Origin: an uncultured Phascolarctobacterium sp.
Lineage (GTDB): Bacteria > Bacillota > Negativicutes > Acidaminococcales > Acidaminococcaceae
Length of the DNA: 38,896 nt
Assembly (NCBI GenBank): GCA_900547415.1
Contig: URGS01000016.1
Coordinates: 1-38,896, forward strand
Direction of reading: 5' to 3'
The position numbers and the translations under genes were made by a program. Below, piece after piece: positions 9,701 through 16,072 of the stretch (positions are counted from its first letter, which is position 1; the number at the start of each line of letters is the position of its first letter). The notes under the pieces are model-generated. The model searched no databases and had not been told where the DNA came from. It worked only from the letters and a program-made list of their open reading frames with translations.

Positions 9701-10478
9701 ATGGCTGAACAATGCTCAGGATTTGATTAAGGAAGGAAAGCCGGTAAAGGACACAATTTCAACTCGTGATGATATTATGACGAATCTTATTGCGAAAGGT
9801 GTAGATCCAAGTTTAGCCTTCAAAACTATGGAGTATGTTCGTAAAGGCAAGGCAGCCAAGAAGGGCTTGGAGCCAAAGATGCGAGAGGCGATGGAAGCTG
9901 CCAATATTCCTGAATGGTATATGAAATCCTGTGAACGTGTTCAATATCTATTCCCTAAGGCTCATGCTGTTGCTTATGTACTGATGGCATATCGTATTGC
10001 TTACTGCAAGGTTCATTATCCTAAAGAGTTTTATGCGGCCTACTTTACCGTAAGGGCTAAGGATTTTGATTATACCCATGTAGCTAAGGGACTCAATTAC
10101 ATTAAGACCTTTATCAAGAGTGTCTATCAGCAGGGGTATAAAGCAAGCAATCTGGATAAGTCTACAGTTACCTATTTGGAGCTAGCTAATGAAATGCTGG
10201 AGCGTGGTCTGAAATTTGAAAGAATGGACATTTATGAGTCTGATCCCATTAAATTTAAAGTTACCAAGGATGGTCTGCGTCCTCCCTTAGCGGCTCTTAG
10301 CGGTGTAGGTGAAAGTGCAGCGAAGGCTATTGCTGCAGCTAGAGACAAGGATAATCCCTTTATCTCACAGGAAGATTTACGTATTCGTTCCGGCGTGGGT
10401 AAGGGTGTTATTGAAAAGCTTGCAGAAATGGGAGCTTTAGGTGATTTACCTGAAAAAAATCAGATTTCATTGTTTTAA
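6765..10478 (+). CDS. polC: DNA polymerase III alpha subunit, PolC type, apparently lacking the exonuclease domain
   Basis: PolC is the replicative polymerase of Firmicutes. Visible domains: N-terminal domain (about 1-185), OB fold (about 186-285), and PHP domain starting at H302-C-H304. The zinc module has CPNC (from C692) and CPECG (from C717). The palm has PDIDLNFSG (D746, D748) and KLDILGHDDP (D881). The C-terminus ends in QISLF, a beta-clamp-binding motif. The product is 1237 residues, against roughly 1430-1440 for Bacillus-type PolC. The missing length falls inside the PHP domain: G359-M-E361 is followed by a 30-residue Lys/Thr-rich linker and then NHIIIL (H394), where Bacillus PolC carries its DEDD proofreading exonuclease. 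All PHP metal-ligand positions (H302, H304, the TDH motif, E361, H394, C444, D517, H519) seem intact. The frame is uninterrupted. The ATG at 6765 follows GAAAGGA. Confidence 0.97.
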   Translation: MQAKYCIVPDEERFFEFLRQQGFSQVEMMQLHMMHIRQICIDEVSSEWEVHFECAAHLRDGLLQSAAAKLAAAFSLQKVDMICDGDGSSCQISQGTNIADQYEVTDCTGEPLPDDIPLPPEPLDIEIGATEPTMPPCVEIIDEDYEAAYRNLYGEKKDSEVLWGKKVTGNVRPIDNIVEEEKKVVIEGEFVKIMDKDSNLTTFDERELRSGAIMLKFGVSDGSNGIFIKMRFDDKNGKEPRKECNSFKDLLKPGMRLRIQGNVEPDQFEFNEFIMHPTGIMKAPAISAERMDNAEEKRVELHCHTKMSKMDGLTPMEDLVKKAIKWGHKALAITDHGVVQAFPFCFDAAEGSDIKLIFGMEGYLISDSRFKDDMEREPTDTTKKTKSTKIKSNHIIILAKNETGLRNLYKLVTISHMRYLNKRPLLPRQVIEEHREGLLLGSACEAGELFRAMLAGAGEKELEQIASFYDYLEIQPVGNNMFLVREQDYTVEQLQEFNRRIYELGKRLNKLTVATCDVHFLNPEDAKLRAILQGVQNYKDADNQPPLYFRTTEEMLAEFEYLGKDVAYEVCVTNTNKISDMIDKIKPVPDRDQLYSPFIPGAEEAVRDMSYDMAHKWYGDKLPQIVEDRLKMELDAIIGHGFSVLYYIAHKLVKHSLDRGYLVGSRGSVGSSFVATMLEITEVNALKPHYRCPNCRHSEFFYNNEVDSGFDLPVKDCPECGTRMLRDGHDIPFAVFLGFHGDKVPDIDLNFSGGIDPDDPSAMSDQSVAHKYTEELFGRDNVCRAGTISTVANKTAVGYIRKYYEERGLHVHPAHVAALMSGLAGIKRTTGQHPGGIMVVPRNMDIHYITPMNRPADDRNADTVTTHYDYHSINDRLVKLDILGHDDPMVLKMLEKYMQEDVDPTFDPKRIPVGDEETMRIFQNTSSLGVTPEQINSEVGTFGIPECGTNFVRQMIKDVQPKNFSEVVRVSGYSHGTDVWLNNAQDLIKEGKPVKDTISTRDDIMTNLIAKGVDPSLAFKTMEYVRKGKAAKKGLEPKMREAMEAANIPEWYMKSCERVQYLFPKAHAVAYVLMAYRIAYCKVHYPKEFYAAYFTVRAKDFDYTHVAKGLNYIKTFIKSVYQQGYKASNLDKSTVTYLELANEMLERGLKFERMDIYESDPIKFKVTKDGLRPPLAALSGVGESAAKAIAAARDKDNPFISQEDLRIRSGVGKGVIEKLAEMGALGDLPEKNQISLF

Positions 10479-10499
10479 TAATTTGGGGAGGTATTATAG

Positions 10500-11183
10500 A
10501 TGAATCGAAATACGTTGCTGGCAGCTATTTTGATTTGCTCAGCTCTAGGATTTGCGGCTTTGCAGTTTTTTACGCCGCAGGAAAAGGCAGATATAAAAAT
10601 TGAGCAAAAGACTGAGCAGTCTGCTTCTGCAGATACTATAAGCAAGGATGAAAAGCCTCAAACTGATATAAATAAAGAGGACCTAACAGAGCCTGTTGAG
10701 GGGTCAGTGGAGGACAATGCATCTAAGGAAACTCAGGCAGTAGCTGAAAAGAAAGCTGATAAATCTTATATTTATATTAAGAAAAGTAATTTTACGTTAT
10801 ACTATTACGACAACGATGGTAAGGAAATTTTTCGTGCAGGCTGTGCCTTGGGGCTGAATCCAGGACAAAAGGAGAAAGAGGGAGATATGAAAACACCCTC
10901 TGGAACCTTTTATGTAGACGAGATTTTAGATGCTTCCTATTGGACTCATGATTTTGGAGATGGCAAGGGAGAGATTCAGGGAGCCTATGGTCCGTGGTTT
11001 ATTAGTATCAATACTGATGAAATGAGCAAAGGACAATGGGGTGGTATTGGTATTCATGGTACTCATGACCCTGCATCTATAGGCAAGCGTGCTTCCGAGG
11101 GATGTATACGTCTGGAAAACTCTCAGGTTGAAACTTTAAAGCAGTTTGTAAGTGTTGGTACTAAGGTAGTTATTGAAGAATAG
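10500..11183 (+). CDS. Membrane-anchored L,D-transpeptidase (YkuD domain)
   Basis: L,D-transpeptidases form 3-3 peptidoglycan cross-links or attach proteins to the wall outside the inner membrane. The 227-residue product has an uncleaved-looking N-terminal membrane segment (residues about 5-25). A Glu/Lys/Asp-rich linker follows (about 28-85), then a YkuD domain (about 88-227). The catalytic motif is present: IHGTHD, then SEGCIRL with catalytic Cys202. The start ATG at 10500 follows GGGGAGG at a good distance. It begins 21 bases after polC, so it is probably read through from polC. The target (cross-linking or protein attachment) cannot be decided from sequence. Confidence 0.87.
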   Translation: MNRNTLLAAILICSALGFAALQFFTPQEKADIKIEQKTEQSASADTISKDEKPQTDINKEDLTEPVEGSVEDNASKETQAVAEKKADKSYIYIKKSNFTLYYYDNDGKEIFRAGCALGLNPGQKEKEGDMKTPSGTFYVDEILDASYWTHDFGDGKGEIQGAYGPWFISINTDEMSKGQWGGIGIHGTHDPASIGKRASEGCIRLENSQVETLKQFVSVGTKVVIEE

Positions 11184-11224
11184 ATACGTTTGTGCTAAGA
11201 TAATACTGTTGTTGATTTTGTGTG

Positions 11225-11265
11225 GGGCGTAGGTAAAGGCAGCTGTTGCTGCTTATGCTACGCCC
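11225..11265 (+). other. Strong intergenic hairpin without U-tract
   Basis: GGGCGTAG (11225-11232) pairs perfectly with CTACGCCC (11258-11265). An inner stem, GCAGC (11239-11243) with GCTGC (11248-11252), closes a TGTT loop. No run of T follows, so it is not a standard intrinsic terminator. It could protect mRNA ends or act in Rho-dependent termination between the L,D-transpeptidase gene and the peptidase gene. Confidence 0.45.
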
Positions 11266-11320
11266 ATTATGCTATTCTGCAGTGAGTATATTACTGTATA
11301 AAATTAATGAGGTGATTACT

Positions 11321-12445
11321 GTGATTAATGAAGAAAGAATGCTCAATGAGTTTATAGAGCTGGTAAGTGTTCCCTGCCCCAGCAAGGATGAAAAACAAGA
11401 GGCAGAGATGATTATGACCAAGCTGAGGGAACTTGGCCTGGAACCTGAAATGGACAATGCACATCTTAAAACAGGCGGTACCTGCGGTAACGTATGGGCT
11501 TATGTAAAGGGCAATGTTCCTGATGCCCCGGTACTTTTCTTTGAGGCTCATATGGATTCTGTAGCTCCAACAACAGGAACTAAGGTTGTACGTAAAGATG
11601 GCGTGCTTTATTCCGATGGTACAACAACTCTTGGCGGTGATGACAAGGTAGGCGTAGCAGCAATGCTAGAGGCTGTACGTGCATTGAAGGAGGAGGGTGC
11701 CTCCCATGGTGATGTACAGCTTTGCTTTACTGTAAGCGAGGAAATAGGCTGTCTCGGTGTTGTGAATATGGATAAGAGCTGGATTAAGGCAGATTATGGT
11801 TACTGCATGGACATTGGCGGTGCTCCTGGCGAAATTACCTATGCTGCACCTAAGCTGTACGATATTTATGTGACTGTTAAAGGTAAGGCTGCTCACGCGG
11901 GCATTGCTCCTGAAGAAGGCGTAAACTCAATTATGCTGACGGCGGAGGCTCTGAGCAAACTGCCAGCCTATGGACGTATTGACTCTGAAACAACCTTTAA
12001 CGTTGGTCTTTTCAATGCTGGCCTTGGCAGTAATATTGTTTGCCCGGAGGCTAAGTTTGTCATTGATATGCGTTCCTTAAATGTTCCCAAGCTTGAGCAA
12101 TTAAAGGACGATACTATGGCTCTTATTAAAGAGGTTGTTGAAGCCGGCAAAGGTCAGGTTGAGTTTGAGGTAGTAGAAGGTTCTCCTGCTGTTTCCGTAG
12201 ATGTTGACCATGATTGCATTAAGCTGGCACGCAGAGCTGCTGAGAAGCTAAATTTCCCTGTGGAAATGAAAACTACTGGTGGCTGCAGCGACGGCAACTA
12301 TTTGTGCGGCTATGGTCTGCCTTGTGCACTTTTGGCAACAGGCATGAGCAATGTACACACTACTGAAGAATATTTAAAGGAAGAAGATCTCTACAATACT
12401 GCACGTTGGGTATACGGTATTATTAAAGAGGCAGCGGCGAAATAA
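11321..12445 (+). CDS. M20 family metallopeptidase, PepT/YqjE-like
   Basis: This is a cytoplasmic zinc aminopeptidase or carboxypeptidase of the M20 (PepT-like) family. Metal-binding motifs are visible: EAHMDSVAP, LGGDDKVGVAA (bridging Asp), SEEIGCLG (catalytic Glu pair), and MSNVHTTEEY near the C-terminus. The central dimerisation insert contains KAAHAGIAPEEGVNS. The GTG at 11321 is chosen because GAGGTGAT (11309-11316) lies just upstream and the resulting N-terminus INEERMLNEFIELV matches YqjE-type proteins. A longer in-frame reading from 11246 would add 25 unconserved residues and start inside the preceding hairpin. The product is 374 residues. The exact substrate (tripeptide or other small peptide) is not resolvable. 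Confidence 0.9.
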   Translation: MINEERMLNEFIELVSVPCPSKDEKQEAEMIMTKLRELGLEPEMDNAHLKTGGTCGNVWAYVKGNVPDAPVLFFEAHMDSVAPTTGTKVVRKDGVLYSDGTTTLGGDDKVGVAAMLEAVRALKEEGASHGDVQLCFTVSEEIGCLGVVNMDKSWIKADYGYCMDIGGAPGEITYAAPKLYDIYVTVKGKAAHAGIAPEEGVNSIMLTAEALSKLPAYGRIDSETTFNVGLFNAGLGSNIVCPEAKFVIDMRSLNVPKLEQLKDDTMALIKEVVEAGKGQVEFEVVEGSPAVSVDVDHDCIKLARRAAEKLNFPVEMKTTGGCSDGNYLCGYGLPCALLATGMSNVHTTEEYLKEEDLYNTARWVYGIIKEAAAK

Positions 12446-12462
12446 ACTGCCTCCCTTATAAC

Positions 12463-12547
12463 AAAATCCTCTCTTTTTATTTCCCGAAAATGCAAAAGCT
12501 ATAGTGTATTATGGCTTTGTTGGGAAGCGAAAATGAGAGGATTTTTT
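12463..12547 (+). terminator. Long imperfect palindrome ending in T6, probable terminator
   Basis: AAAATCCTCTC (12463-12473) is perfectly complementary to GAGAGGATTTT (12535-12545). Pairing continues inward with small mismatches (TTTT/AAAA, TTCCC/GGGAA, AAAGC/GCTTT), giving arms of about 38 bases around an AT-rich loop. T12542-T12547 gives a U-tract. It lies 17 bases after the peptidase stop, so termination is the simplest function. The stem is unusually long, and a small mobile palindrome is an alternative. Confidence 0.6.
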
Positions 12548-12737
12548 ATGCTTTGTTACAAAAGCTTGACATATATGTAAGAAATAAGAGCAAATAATGT
12601 GAAATTAATTTGAATATAAGATAGAGAAAATAAATAATTTAGCAATAATGAAGAATATATTTATATAAATAAATAAACTACACAATTAATGTGAGTAATA
12701 TATTGATAAAAACTTATAGAACGATAGTTAAGTAAAT
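12548..12737. other. AT-rich intergenic spacer upstream of porin promoter
   Basis: This stretch is very AT-rich with no supported reading frame on either strand. A TTGACA at 12566-12571 lacks a convincing -10 at normal spacing. AT-rich DNA of this kind upstream of a strong promoter could act as an UP-like element, but nothing specific is visible. Confidence 0.4.
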
Positions 12738-12766
12738 TTGCAATTAAAATACTTCCGTGATAGAAT
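12738..12766 (+). promoter_or_regulatory. Porin promoter
   Basis: TTGCAA (12738-12743), a 17-base spacer and TAGAAT (12761-12766) form a good sigma-70/SigA-type promoter. Predicted transcription start is near 12773, about 145 bases before the porin ATG. Confidence 0.7.
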
Positions 12767-12772
12767 ACAAGC

Positions 12773-12917
12773 ATAGCTAATCCATATAGAATAGGAACTG
12801 AAGATGAATGAAATTTGTAGAGGAAACAAGGCAACTCTACTAGCTGCAGCAATCATTGGAGGGTCCGGTGTCTTATTGGAAAAAGCTAGGTATGTGATTC
12901 TAAAGGAGGAAATAATC
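12773..12917 (+). promoter_or_regulatory. Long 5' leader of porin mRNA
   Basis: The leader between the predicted start site and the porin ATG is about 145 bases long. It contains a perfect 6-bp hairpin, GTAGAG (12817-12822) with CTCTAC (12835-12840). It ends in the strong ribosome site AAAGGAGG (12902-12909). Long structured leaders on outer-membrane protein mRNAs often set stability or are small-RNA targets; that role here is inference. The porin frame stays open through the leader from an ATG at 12804, but the codons upstream of 12918 look non-coding. Confidence 0.4.
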
Positions 12918-14144
12918 ATGAAAAAATCTTTAGTTTTGGCTATGGCAATGGCTTTGGGCGTAACTGCTTCTGCATATGCTGCTAATCCCTTCTCTGATGT
13001 ACCTGAAGGTCACTGGGCTTATGATGCTGTATCAAAATTAGCTGCAGAGGGTGTAATTGACGGTTTCCCTAACGGCACCTTTGGCGGCGATAAACTGATG
13101 ACCCGTTATGAAATGGCACAAATCGTAGCAAAGGCTATGGCAAAGGGTGCTGATGTTGATAAATTAGCTGCGGAATTCTCCGATGAGCTGGACTCTCTTG
13201 GTGTTCGCGTAGCTAAATTGGAAGACAAATCTGATAACGTAAAAATTACTGGTCAGGTTCGTTATCGCTATGTAGACAGCGATAAGGACGGCTACAAAAA
13301 TGATTTACGTTCCCGTCTGTGGATCAATGGTCAAATTAATGATGAATGGTCTGCAACTGGTATGATTGAAAATGTACAAAACTTTGGTAATGACAATGGC
13401 GATGAAACCACAAAATTCCAACGTGCTTATGTAAATGGTAAAATTGGTGGTATGGATTTGACTGCTGGTCGTTACAGTGCACTGTTTGCTGATGGCAATG
13501 TGTACGATGCACGTGTTGACGGTGCAGAACTGACTTATGGTGACAAAGTGCAGCTGAAGGGCTTTGTAGGCAAAGCAACTGATGCAAAAATTCTGAACAG
13601 CAAAAAAGAGGAAGTAGATGGATCCTATGGCAATTATGCTGGTGGCGAGCTGAAGTTTGCTATGGGTGACAATGCAGCTCTGAAAGGCGGCTATGTTAAC
13701 TTCAAGGACATGAATCAAGTTAGTGGTGAGGCAAAAAGTGGTCAAGATGATGCTATCTGGTACGCAGGTGCAGACTTCGCTTTTGGTGACTTTGGTGTAA
13801 ATGGCATGTACCTGAAAGGCGATGCTAACTCCAAGAGTGATAAAGCAAAAACTGGTGATGATGGCTTTGTAGTAGGTGTATCTTACAAGGGTGCTAAAGC
13901 TTCTGAGGTGGGTTCCTATGGTCTGTTTGCAAACTACTACAACCAAGGCGGCCAAACCTATGTAGCACACACCACTGATGCTAACACCTTCAATGGTGAT
14001 GGATTCAAAGGCTATGGCGTAGGTGCTAACTACACCTTTGCTAAAAACATGGTTGGCAAGGTTGCTTACTATGATACTGAAAACAAACTGAACAGCAAGG
14101 ATGATGACAAAATCATTTGGGCTGACATGACCTTTAGCTTCTAA
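12918..14144 (+). CDS. S-layer-homology-domain outer-membrane porin (OmpM/Mep45-like)
   Basis: The precursor has a clear signal peptide, MKKSLVLAMAMALGVTASAYA, cleaved before ANPFSDV. One SLH domain follows (about residues 22-78: FSDVPEGHWAYDAVSKLA, then MTRYEMAQIVAKAMA). A short coiled coil comes next (about 80-105), then a beta-barrel rich in alternating aromatic and polar strands, ending in Phe (MTFSF), as expected for BAM-inserted proteins. In Negativicutes, OmpM-type proteins use the SLH domain to bind modified peptidoglycan and tether the outer membrane while forming a pore. ATG 12918 is preceded by GGAGG at ideal spacing; a longer reading from 12804 would bury the signal peptide. The product is 408 residues. 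Glutamine is mostly CAA, as in ppsA and ileS, suggesting high expression. It is transcribed alone. Confidence 0.93.
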   Translation: MKKSLVLAMAMALGVTASAYAANPFSDVPEGHWAYDAVSKLAAEGVIDGFPNGTFGGDKLMTRYEMAQIVAKAMAKGADVDKLAAEFSDELDSLGVRVAKLEDKSDNVKITGQVRYRYVDSDKDGYKNDLRSRLWINGQINDEWSATGMIENVQNFGNDNGDETTKFQRAYVNGKIGGMDLTAGRYSALFADGNVYDARVDGAELTYGDKVQLKGFVGKATDAKILNSKKEEVDGSYGNYAGGELKFAMGDNAALKGGYVNFKDMNQVSGEAKSGQDDAIWYAGADFAFGDFGVNGMYLKGDANSKSDKAKTGDDGFVVGVSYKGAKASEVGSYGLFANYYNQGGQTYVAHTTDANTFNGDGFKGYGVGANYTFAKNMVGKVAYYDTENKLNSKDDDKIIWADMTFSF

Positions 14145-14196
14145 TTTAATATTGGTTAAGACAGGACTAGTAAAATAGTCTGACAACTGAATATAG

Positions 14197-14230
14197 AAAA
14201 AATCCGCTCTGAAGTTAGGGCGGATTTTTT
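14197..14230 (+). terminator. Porin terminator, bidirectional in form
   Basis: AAAAAATCCGC (14197-14207) pairs with GCGGATTTTTT (14220-14230), with CT/AG extending the stem inward. A T6 run on the + strand and an A6 run on the other side make this a good Rho-independent terminator, 52 bases after the porin stop. Confidence 0.92.
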
Positions 14231-14287
14231 ATGTTTATTTGGCTGTAGAATGCTGTTTTTTAGTTTATGCTTGGAGATTGATAATAC

Positions 14288-14330
14288 AAAAAAGGATTGC
14301 AAGTCGTAATTTTTCTGCAGCAATCCTTTT
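14288..14330 (-). terminator. Terminator of the minus-strand small gene
   Basis: AAAAGGATTGC (14290-14300) pairs with GCAATCCTTTT (14320-14330). Read on the minus strand the stem is followed by T6 (complement of A14288-14293), 34 bases beyond the stop of the gene at 14364. The back-to-back arrangement with the porin terminator supports a real minus-strand transcript. Confidence 0.85.
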
Positions 14331-14363
14331 GATGTACGTAAATATAGAGGAAGACTATGCTTA

Positions 14364-14585
14364 TCAGTCCCAACGTTTAAGCATGTCCTCAATAATTTCT
14401 TTTTTAGTCTTGCGACGCTTCTTTTCAAAGTTCCGAAAATTATTATCACGATGATCAGTAGAATAATCAGCATAATCAAAATCATCATCATTGCGTTCAT
14501 AGCTGCGGTTATAATCTCCATGACCATCGTCAAGTCGAAGAGGAACTACGTGTTGTGTAGTTTGGTTAAAGAAGTATTGTTCCAT
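14364..14585 (-). CDS. Small charged hypothetical protein, minus strand
   Basis: This is the only gene on the minus strand in the window. The 73-residue product has no membrane segment or signal peptide. It begins MEQYFFNQTTQHVVPLRL, has a middle rich in Asp, Tyr, Asn and Arg (about residues 19-50) and a basic C-terminal helix (EKKRRKTKKEIIEDMLKRW). I do not recognise the family. It is supported as real by a strong ribosome site (AAAGGAGG read on the minus strand, 8 bases before the ATG), a good promoter at 14607-14635, and a terminator directly after it. The charge pattern would suit a nucleic-acid or protein-binding adaptor, but that is speculation. Confidence 0.75.
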   Translation of the reverse strand: MEQYFFNQTTQHVVPLRLDDGHGDYNRSYERNDDDFDYADYSTDHRDNNFRNFEKKRRKTKKEIIEDMLKRWD

Positions 14586-14606
14586 ATTATGCCTCCTTTT
14601 TTATTT

Positions 14607-14635
14607 ATTTTATCACGATAGAAAGGCATTGGCAA
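14607..14635 (-). promoter_or_regulatory. Promoter of the minus-strand small gene
   Basis: Read on the minus strand: TTGCCA (complement of 14630-14635), a 17-base spacer and TAAAAT (complement of 14607-14612). Predicted start lies just upstream of the AAAGGAGG ribosome site, giving a very short leader. Confidence 0.7.
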
Positions 14636-14651
14636 AGGGCAGTGAAATCCT

Positions 14652-14680
14652 TTGATTAATATTTCTAATAAAATTATCAT
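14652..14680 (+). promoter_or_regulatory. Possible promoter for the HEXXH gene
   Basis: TTGATT (14652-14657), a 17-base spacer and TATCAT (14675-14680). It diverges from the minus-strand small gene and would give a leader of about 180 bases. Confidence 0.4.
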
Positions 14681-14713
14681 ATTATTGAAGGAGATAGAGG
14701 GAACATGCTGAAA

Positions 14714-14801
14714 TATATCCTATAGTAATTGTTTGGTGGTGTTGGCTATAGAAGCAGCGTAAGCTGTTGTCATACTCATAACAATGAGCTAGAAGGATAT
14801 A
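14714..14801 (+). promoter_or_regulatory. Structured leader upstream of the HEXXH gene
   Basis: TATATCC (14714-14720) pairs with GGATATA (14795-14801), enclosing smaller hairpins: CAGC (14755-14758) with GCTG (14763-14766), and CTCAT (14775-14779) with ATGAG (14784-14788). The nested arrangement suggests a folded leader or a small RNA. No known riboswitch class is recognised. Confidence 0.3.
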
Positions 14802-14864
14802 AATATTATAATTTTGAGTTGCTATGATATTTACGCTATATTTTTAAGGAAAGGAAGAAAGCAG

Positions 14865-15848
14865 ATGAAATCCAAAGAGATGGCAGCTTATGTACCTCTT
14901 ATGGAGCATATGTCTGAAAAGGCTATTTGCTTTTTAAGAGAGCAGGGGATTGTTTTTCCTGCTGCTTATCCAATGCCAGAGCTGCGGTTGTCTTTGGAAA
15001 AGCGTACTAAGCTTTATGGTCATTATAATAAACGTAACATAATATCAGAGTTAAAACGTCTCTGTGACAGCTTTGAAGATGCATCAGGATGTTGTTGGAC
15101 TGAAAAGCAGCATGGTGAAGTGATTTGCTTTCTTGAAAAGCTGGGGGCTTTTTTGTCAGGTTATACTGCTGAAGAAAGTGGTATTCAGGTATGGAGACAG
15201 TTAAACAGGGAGTTTTATTTGCTTAATGAACAGGTTGTTTATACGGAGCAACAGTGCACAGGTAACGGCGGTAATACTAAGCTATGGCGTAGGCTTGTTG
15301 GCCTTTTCGATAAAGTCCAGCAGATTGAAATCAAGCAGCAGCTTAGCGGCGTGTTTAGTAGTGAGGGCAGAATAGTTTTATATATGAATAATATAGAAAC
15401 TATATGTAAGGACAAAGGATGGAATATGAATGAGTATTTGCAGTCAGTGCTTGTTCATGAATATACTCACGCTTGTCATTACGGAGCATTTATGGAGCAT
15501 CAGTTAAAATGTAACTCCGTTAATTTTTCCCTTGAAAAGAGTATGCTGCGTTGGAGTGGTGCCTACTTCAGCGTTAATAAAACATCCTGTGTTAAAGAGA
15601 CTCTTGCCCGTTATATGCAGGTTGTCTGGTGTAGATATTATAGTCCTGACTTGTCAGAACGATTATTTGTAGATGACTATGGAGAGTATGTAATTGTTCC
15701 CAATTGGCCTTATGCAGGAGCACAAATGCTTTTAAGTTTGCCAAGGGGGGATGCTGAGCCGCTGTTTTACAGAATATGGCAGAAATCTTTGAATGATTGG
15801 AAACGGGCGTATGAACTGCTTACTTCTGATTTTAGTAATGTGAAATAA
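14865..15848 (+). CDS. Orphan putative zinc metallopeptidase with HEXXH motif
   Basis: I do not recognise a named family. The 327-residue product has HEYTHACH at residues 198-205, a classic HEXXH zinc motif within VLVHEYTH. A later KETLARYMQ (Glu245) is placed as a possible third, gluzincin-type ligand, about 45 residues on. There is no signal peptide or membrane segment, so it is probably cytoplasmic. The N-terminal 190 residues look mostly helical, and the C-terminal part includes YVIVPNWPYAGAQML. ATG 14865 is chosen because AGGAAAGGAAG (14848-14858) lies just upstream; an earlier in-frame ATG at 14814 adds 17 residues without a ribosome site. It stands alone between a diverging small gene and ppsA. 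Peptidase activity is inferred from the motif only. Confidence 0.65.
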   Translation: MKSKEMAAYVPLMEHMSEKAICFLREQGIVFPAAYPMPELRLSLEKRTKLYGHYNKRNIISELKRLCDSFEDASGCCWTEKQHGEVICFLEKLGAFLSGYTAEESGIQVWRQLNREFYLLNEQVVYTEQQCTGNGGNTKLWRRLVGLFDKVQQIEIKQQLSGVFSSEGRIVLYMNNIETICKDKGWNMNEYLQSVLVHEYTHACHYGAFMEHQLKCNSVNFSLEKSMLRWSGAYFSVNKTSCVKETLARYMQVVWCRYYSPDLSERLFVDDYGEYVIVPNWPYAGAQMLLSLPRGDAEPLFYRIWQKSLNDWKRAYELLTSDFSNVK

Positions 15849-15983
15849 AAGAACATTTTTACTATATACTAGCGTAAAGAAGTTATTTTAGCTCGTCAGC
15901 GTTATGCTGATAGAGACTGTGGGAACGCATTTGTCCATGTAGTGAAAACTGTTAAATATTTCACAATATTTTATAAAAAGTTC

Positions 15984-16012
15984 TTGAATGTGTGGCGTGA
16001 ATGTGATATAGT
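15984..16012 (+). promoter_or_regulatory. ppsA promoter
   Basis: TTGAAT (15984-15989), a 17-base spacer and TATAGT (16007-16012), with a TG one base before the -10 (extended -10). Predicted start is near 16018, about 55 bases before the ATG. An AT-rich stretch lies just upstream. Confidence 0.8.
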
Positions 16013-16023
16013 ATACACTATAT
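16006..16023. promoter_or_regulatory. Operator-like inverted repeat over the ppsA -10 and start site
   Basis: ATATAGT (16006-16012), ATAC, ACTATAT (16017-16023): a perfect 7-4-7 inverted repeat covering the -10 box and predicted start. The position would suit a repressor operator. The binding protein is unknown, and AT-rich palindromes can arise by chance. Confidence 0.4.
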
Positions 16024-16072
16024 TAGAGATATGTTAATCAATCAGTACATCATTTATTAAAGGAGCAAGAAA

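Noticed and set aside
12566..12571. TTGACA as a second porin promoter
   Set aside because: No -10 at 15-19 bases; the closest TAATGT is 23 bases away.
12661..12852. Minus-strand 63-codon frame upstream of the porin
   Set aside because: It lies over the porin promoter and leader, has no ribosome site, and its composition only reflects AT-rich DNA.
12804..12917. N-terminal extension of the porin from ATG 12804
   Set aside because: The extension would place 38 residues before a perfect signal peptide, while ATG 12918 has an ideal GGAGG site.
13305..14186. 293-codon minus-strand frame across the porin gene
   Set aside because: Codon-aligned shadow of the porin; it would have to cross the start of the porin terminator region and has no ribosome site.
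14156..14533. Minus-strand 125-codon and plus-strand 71-codon frames around 14156-14533
   Set aside because: They overlap the well-supported minus-strand 73-residue gene and run through two terminators.
15895..15911. Small hairpin TCAGC/GCTGA after the HEXXH gene as a terminator
   Set aside because: Only 5 base pairs and no T-run follow.
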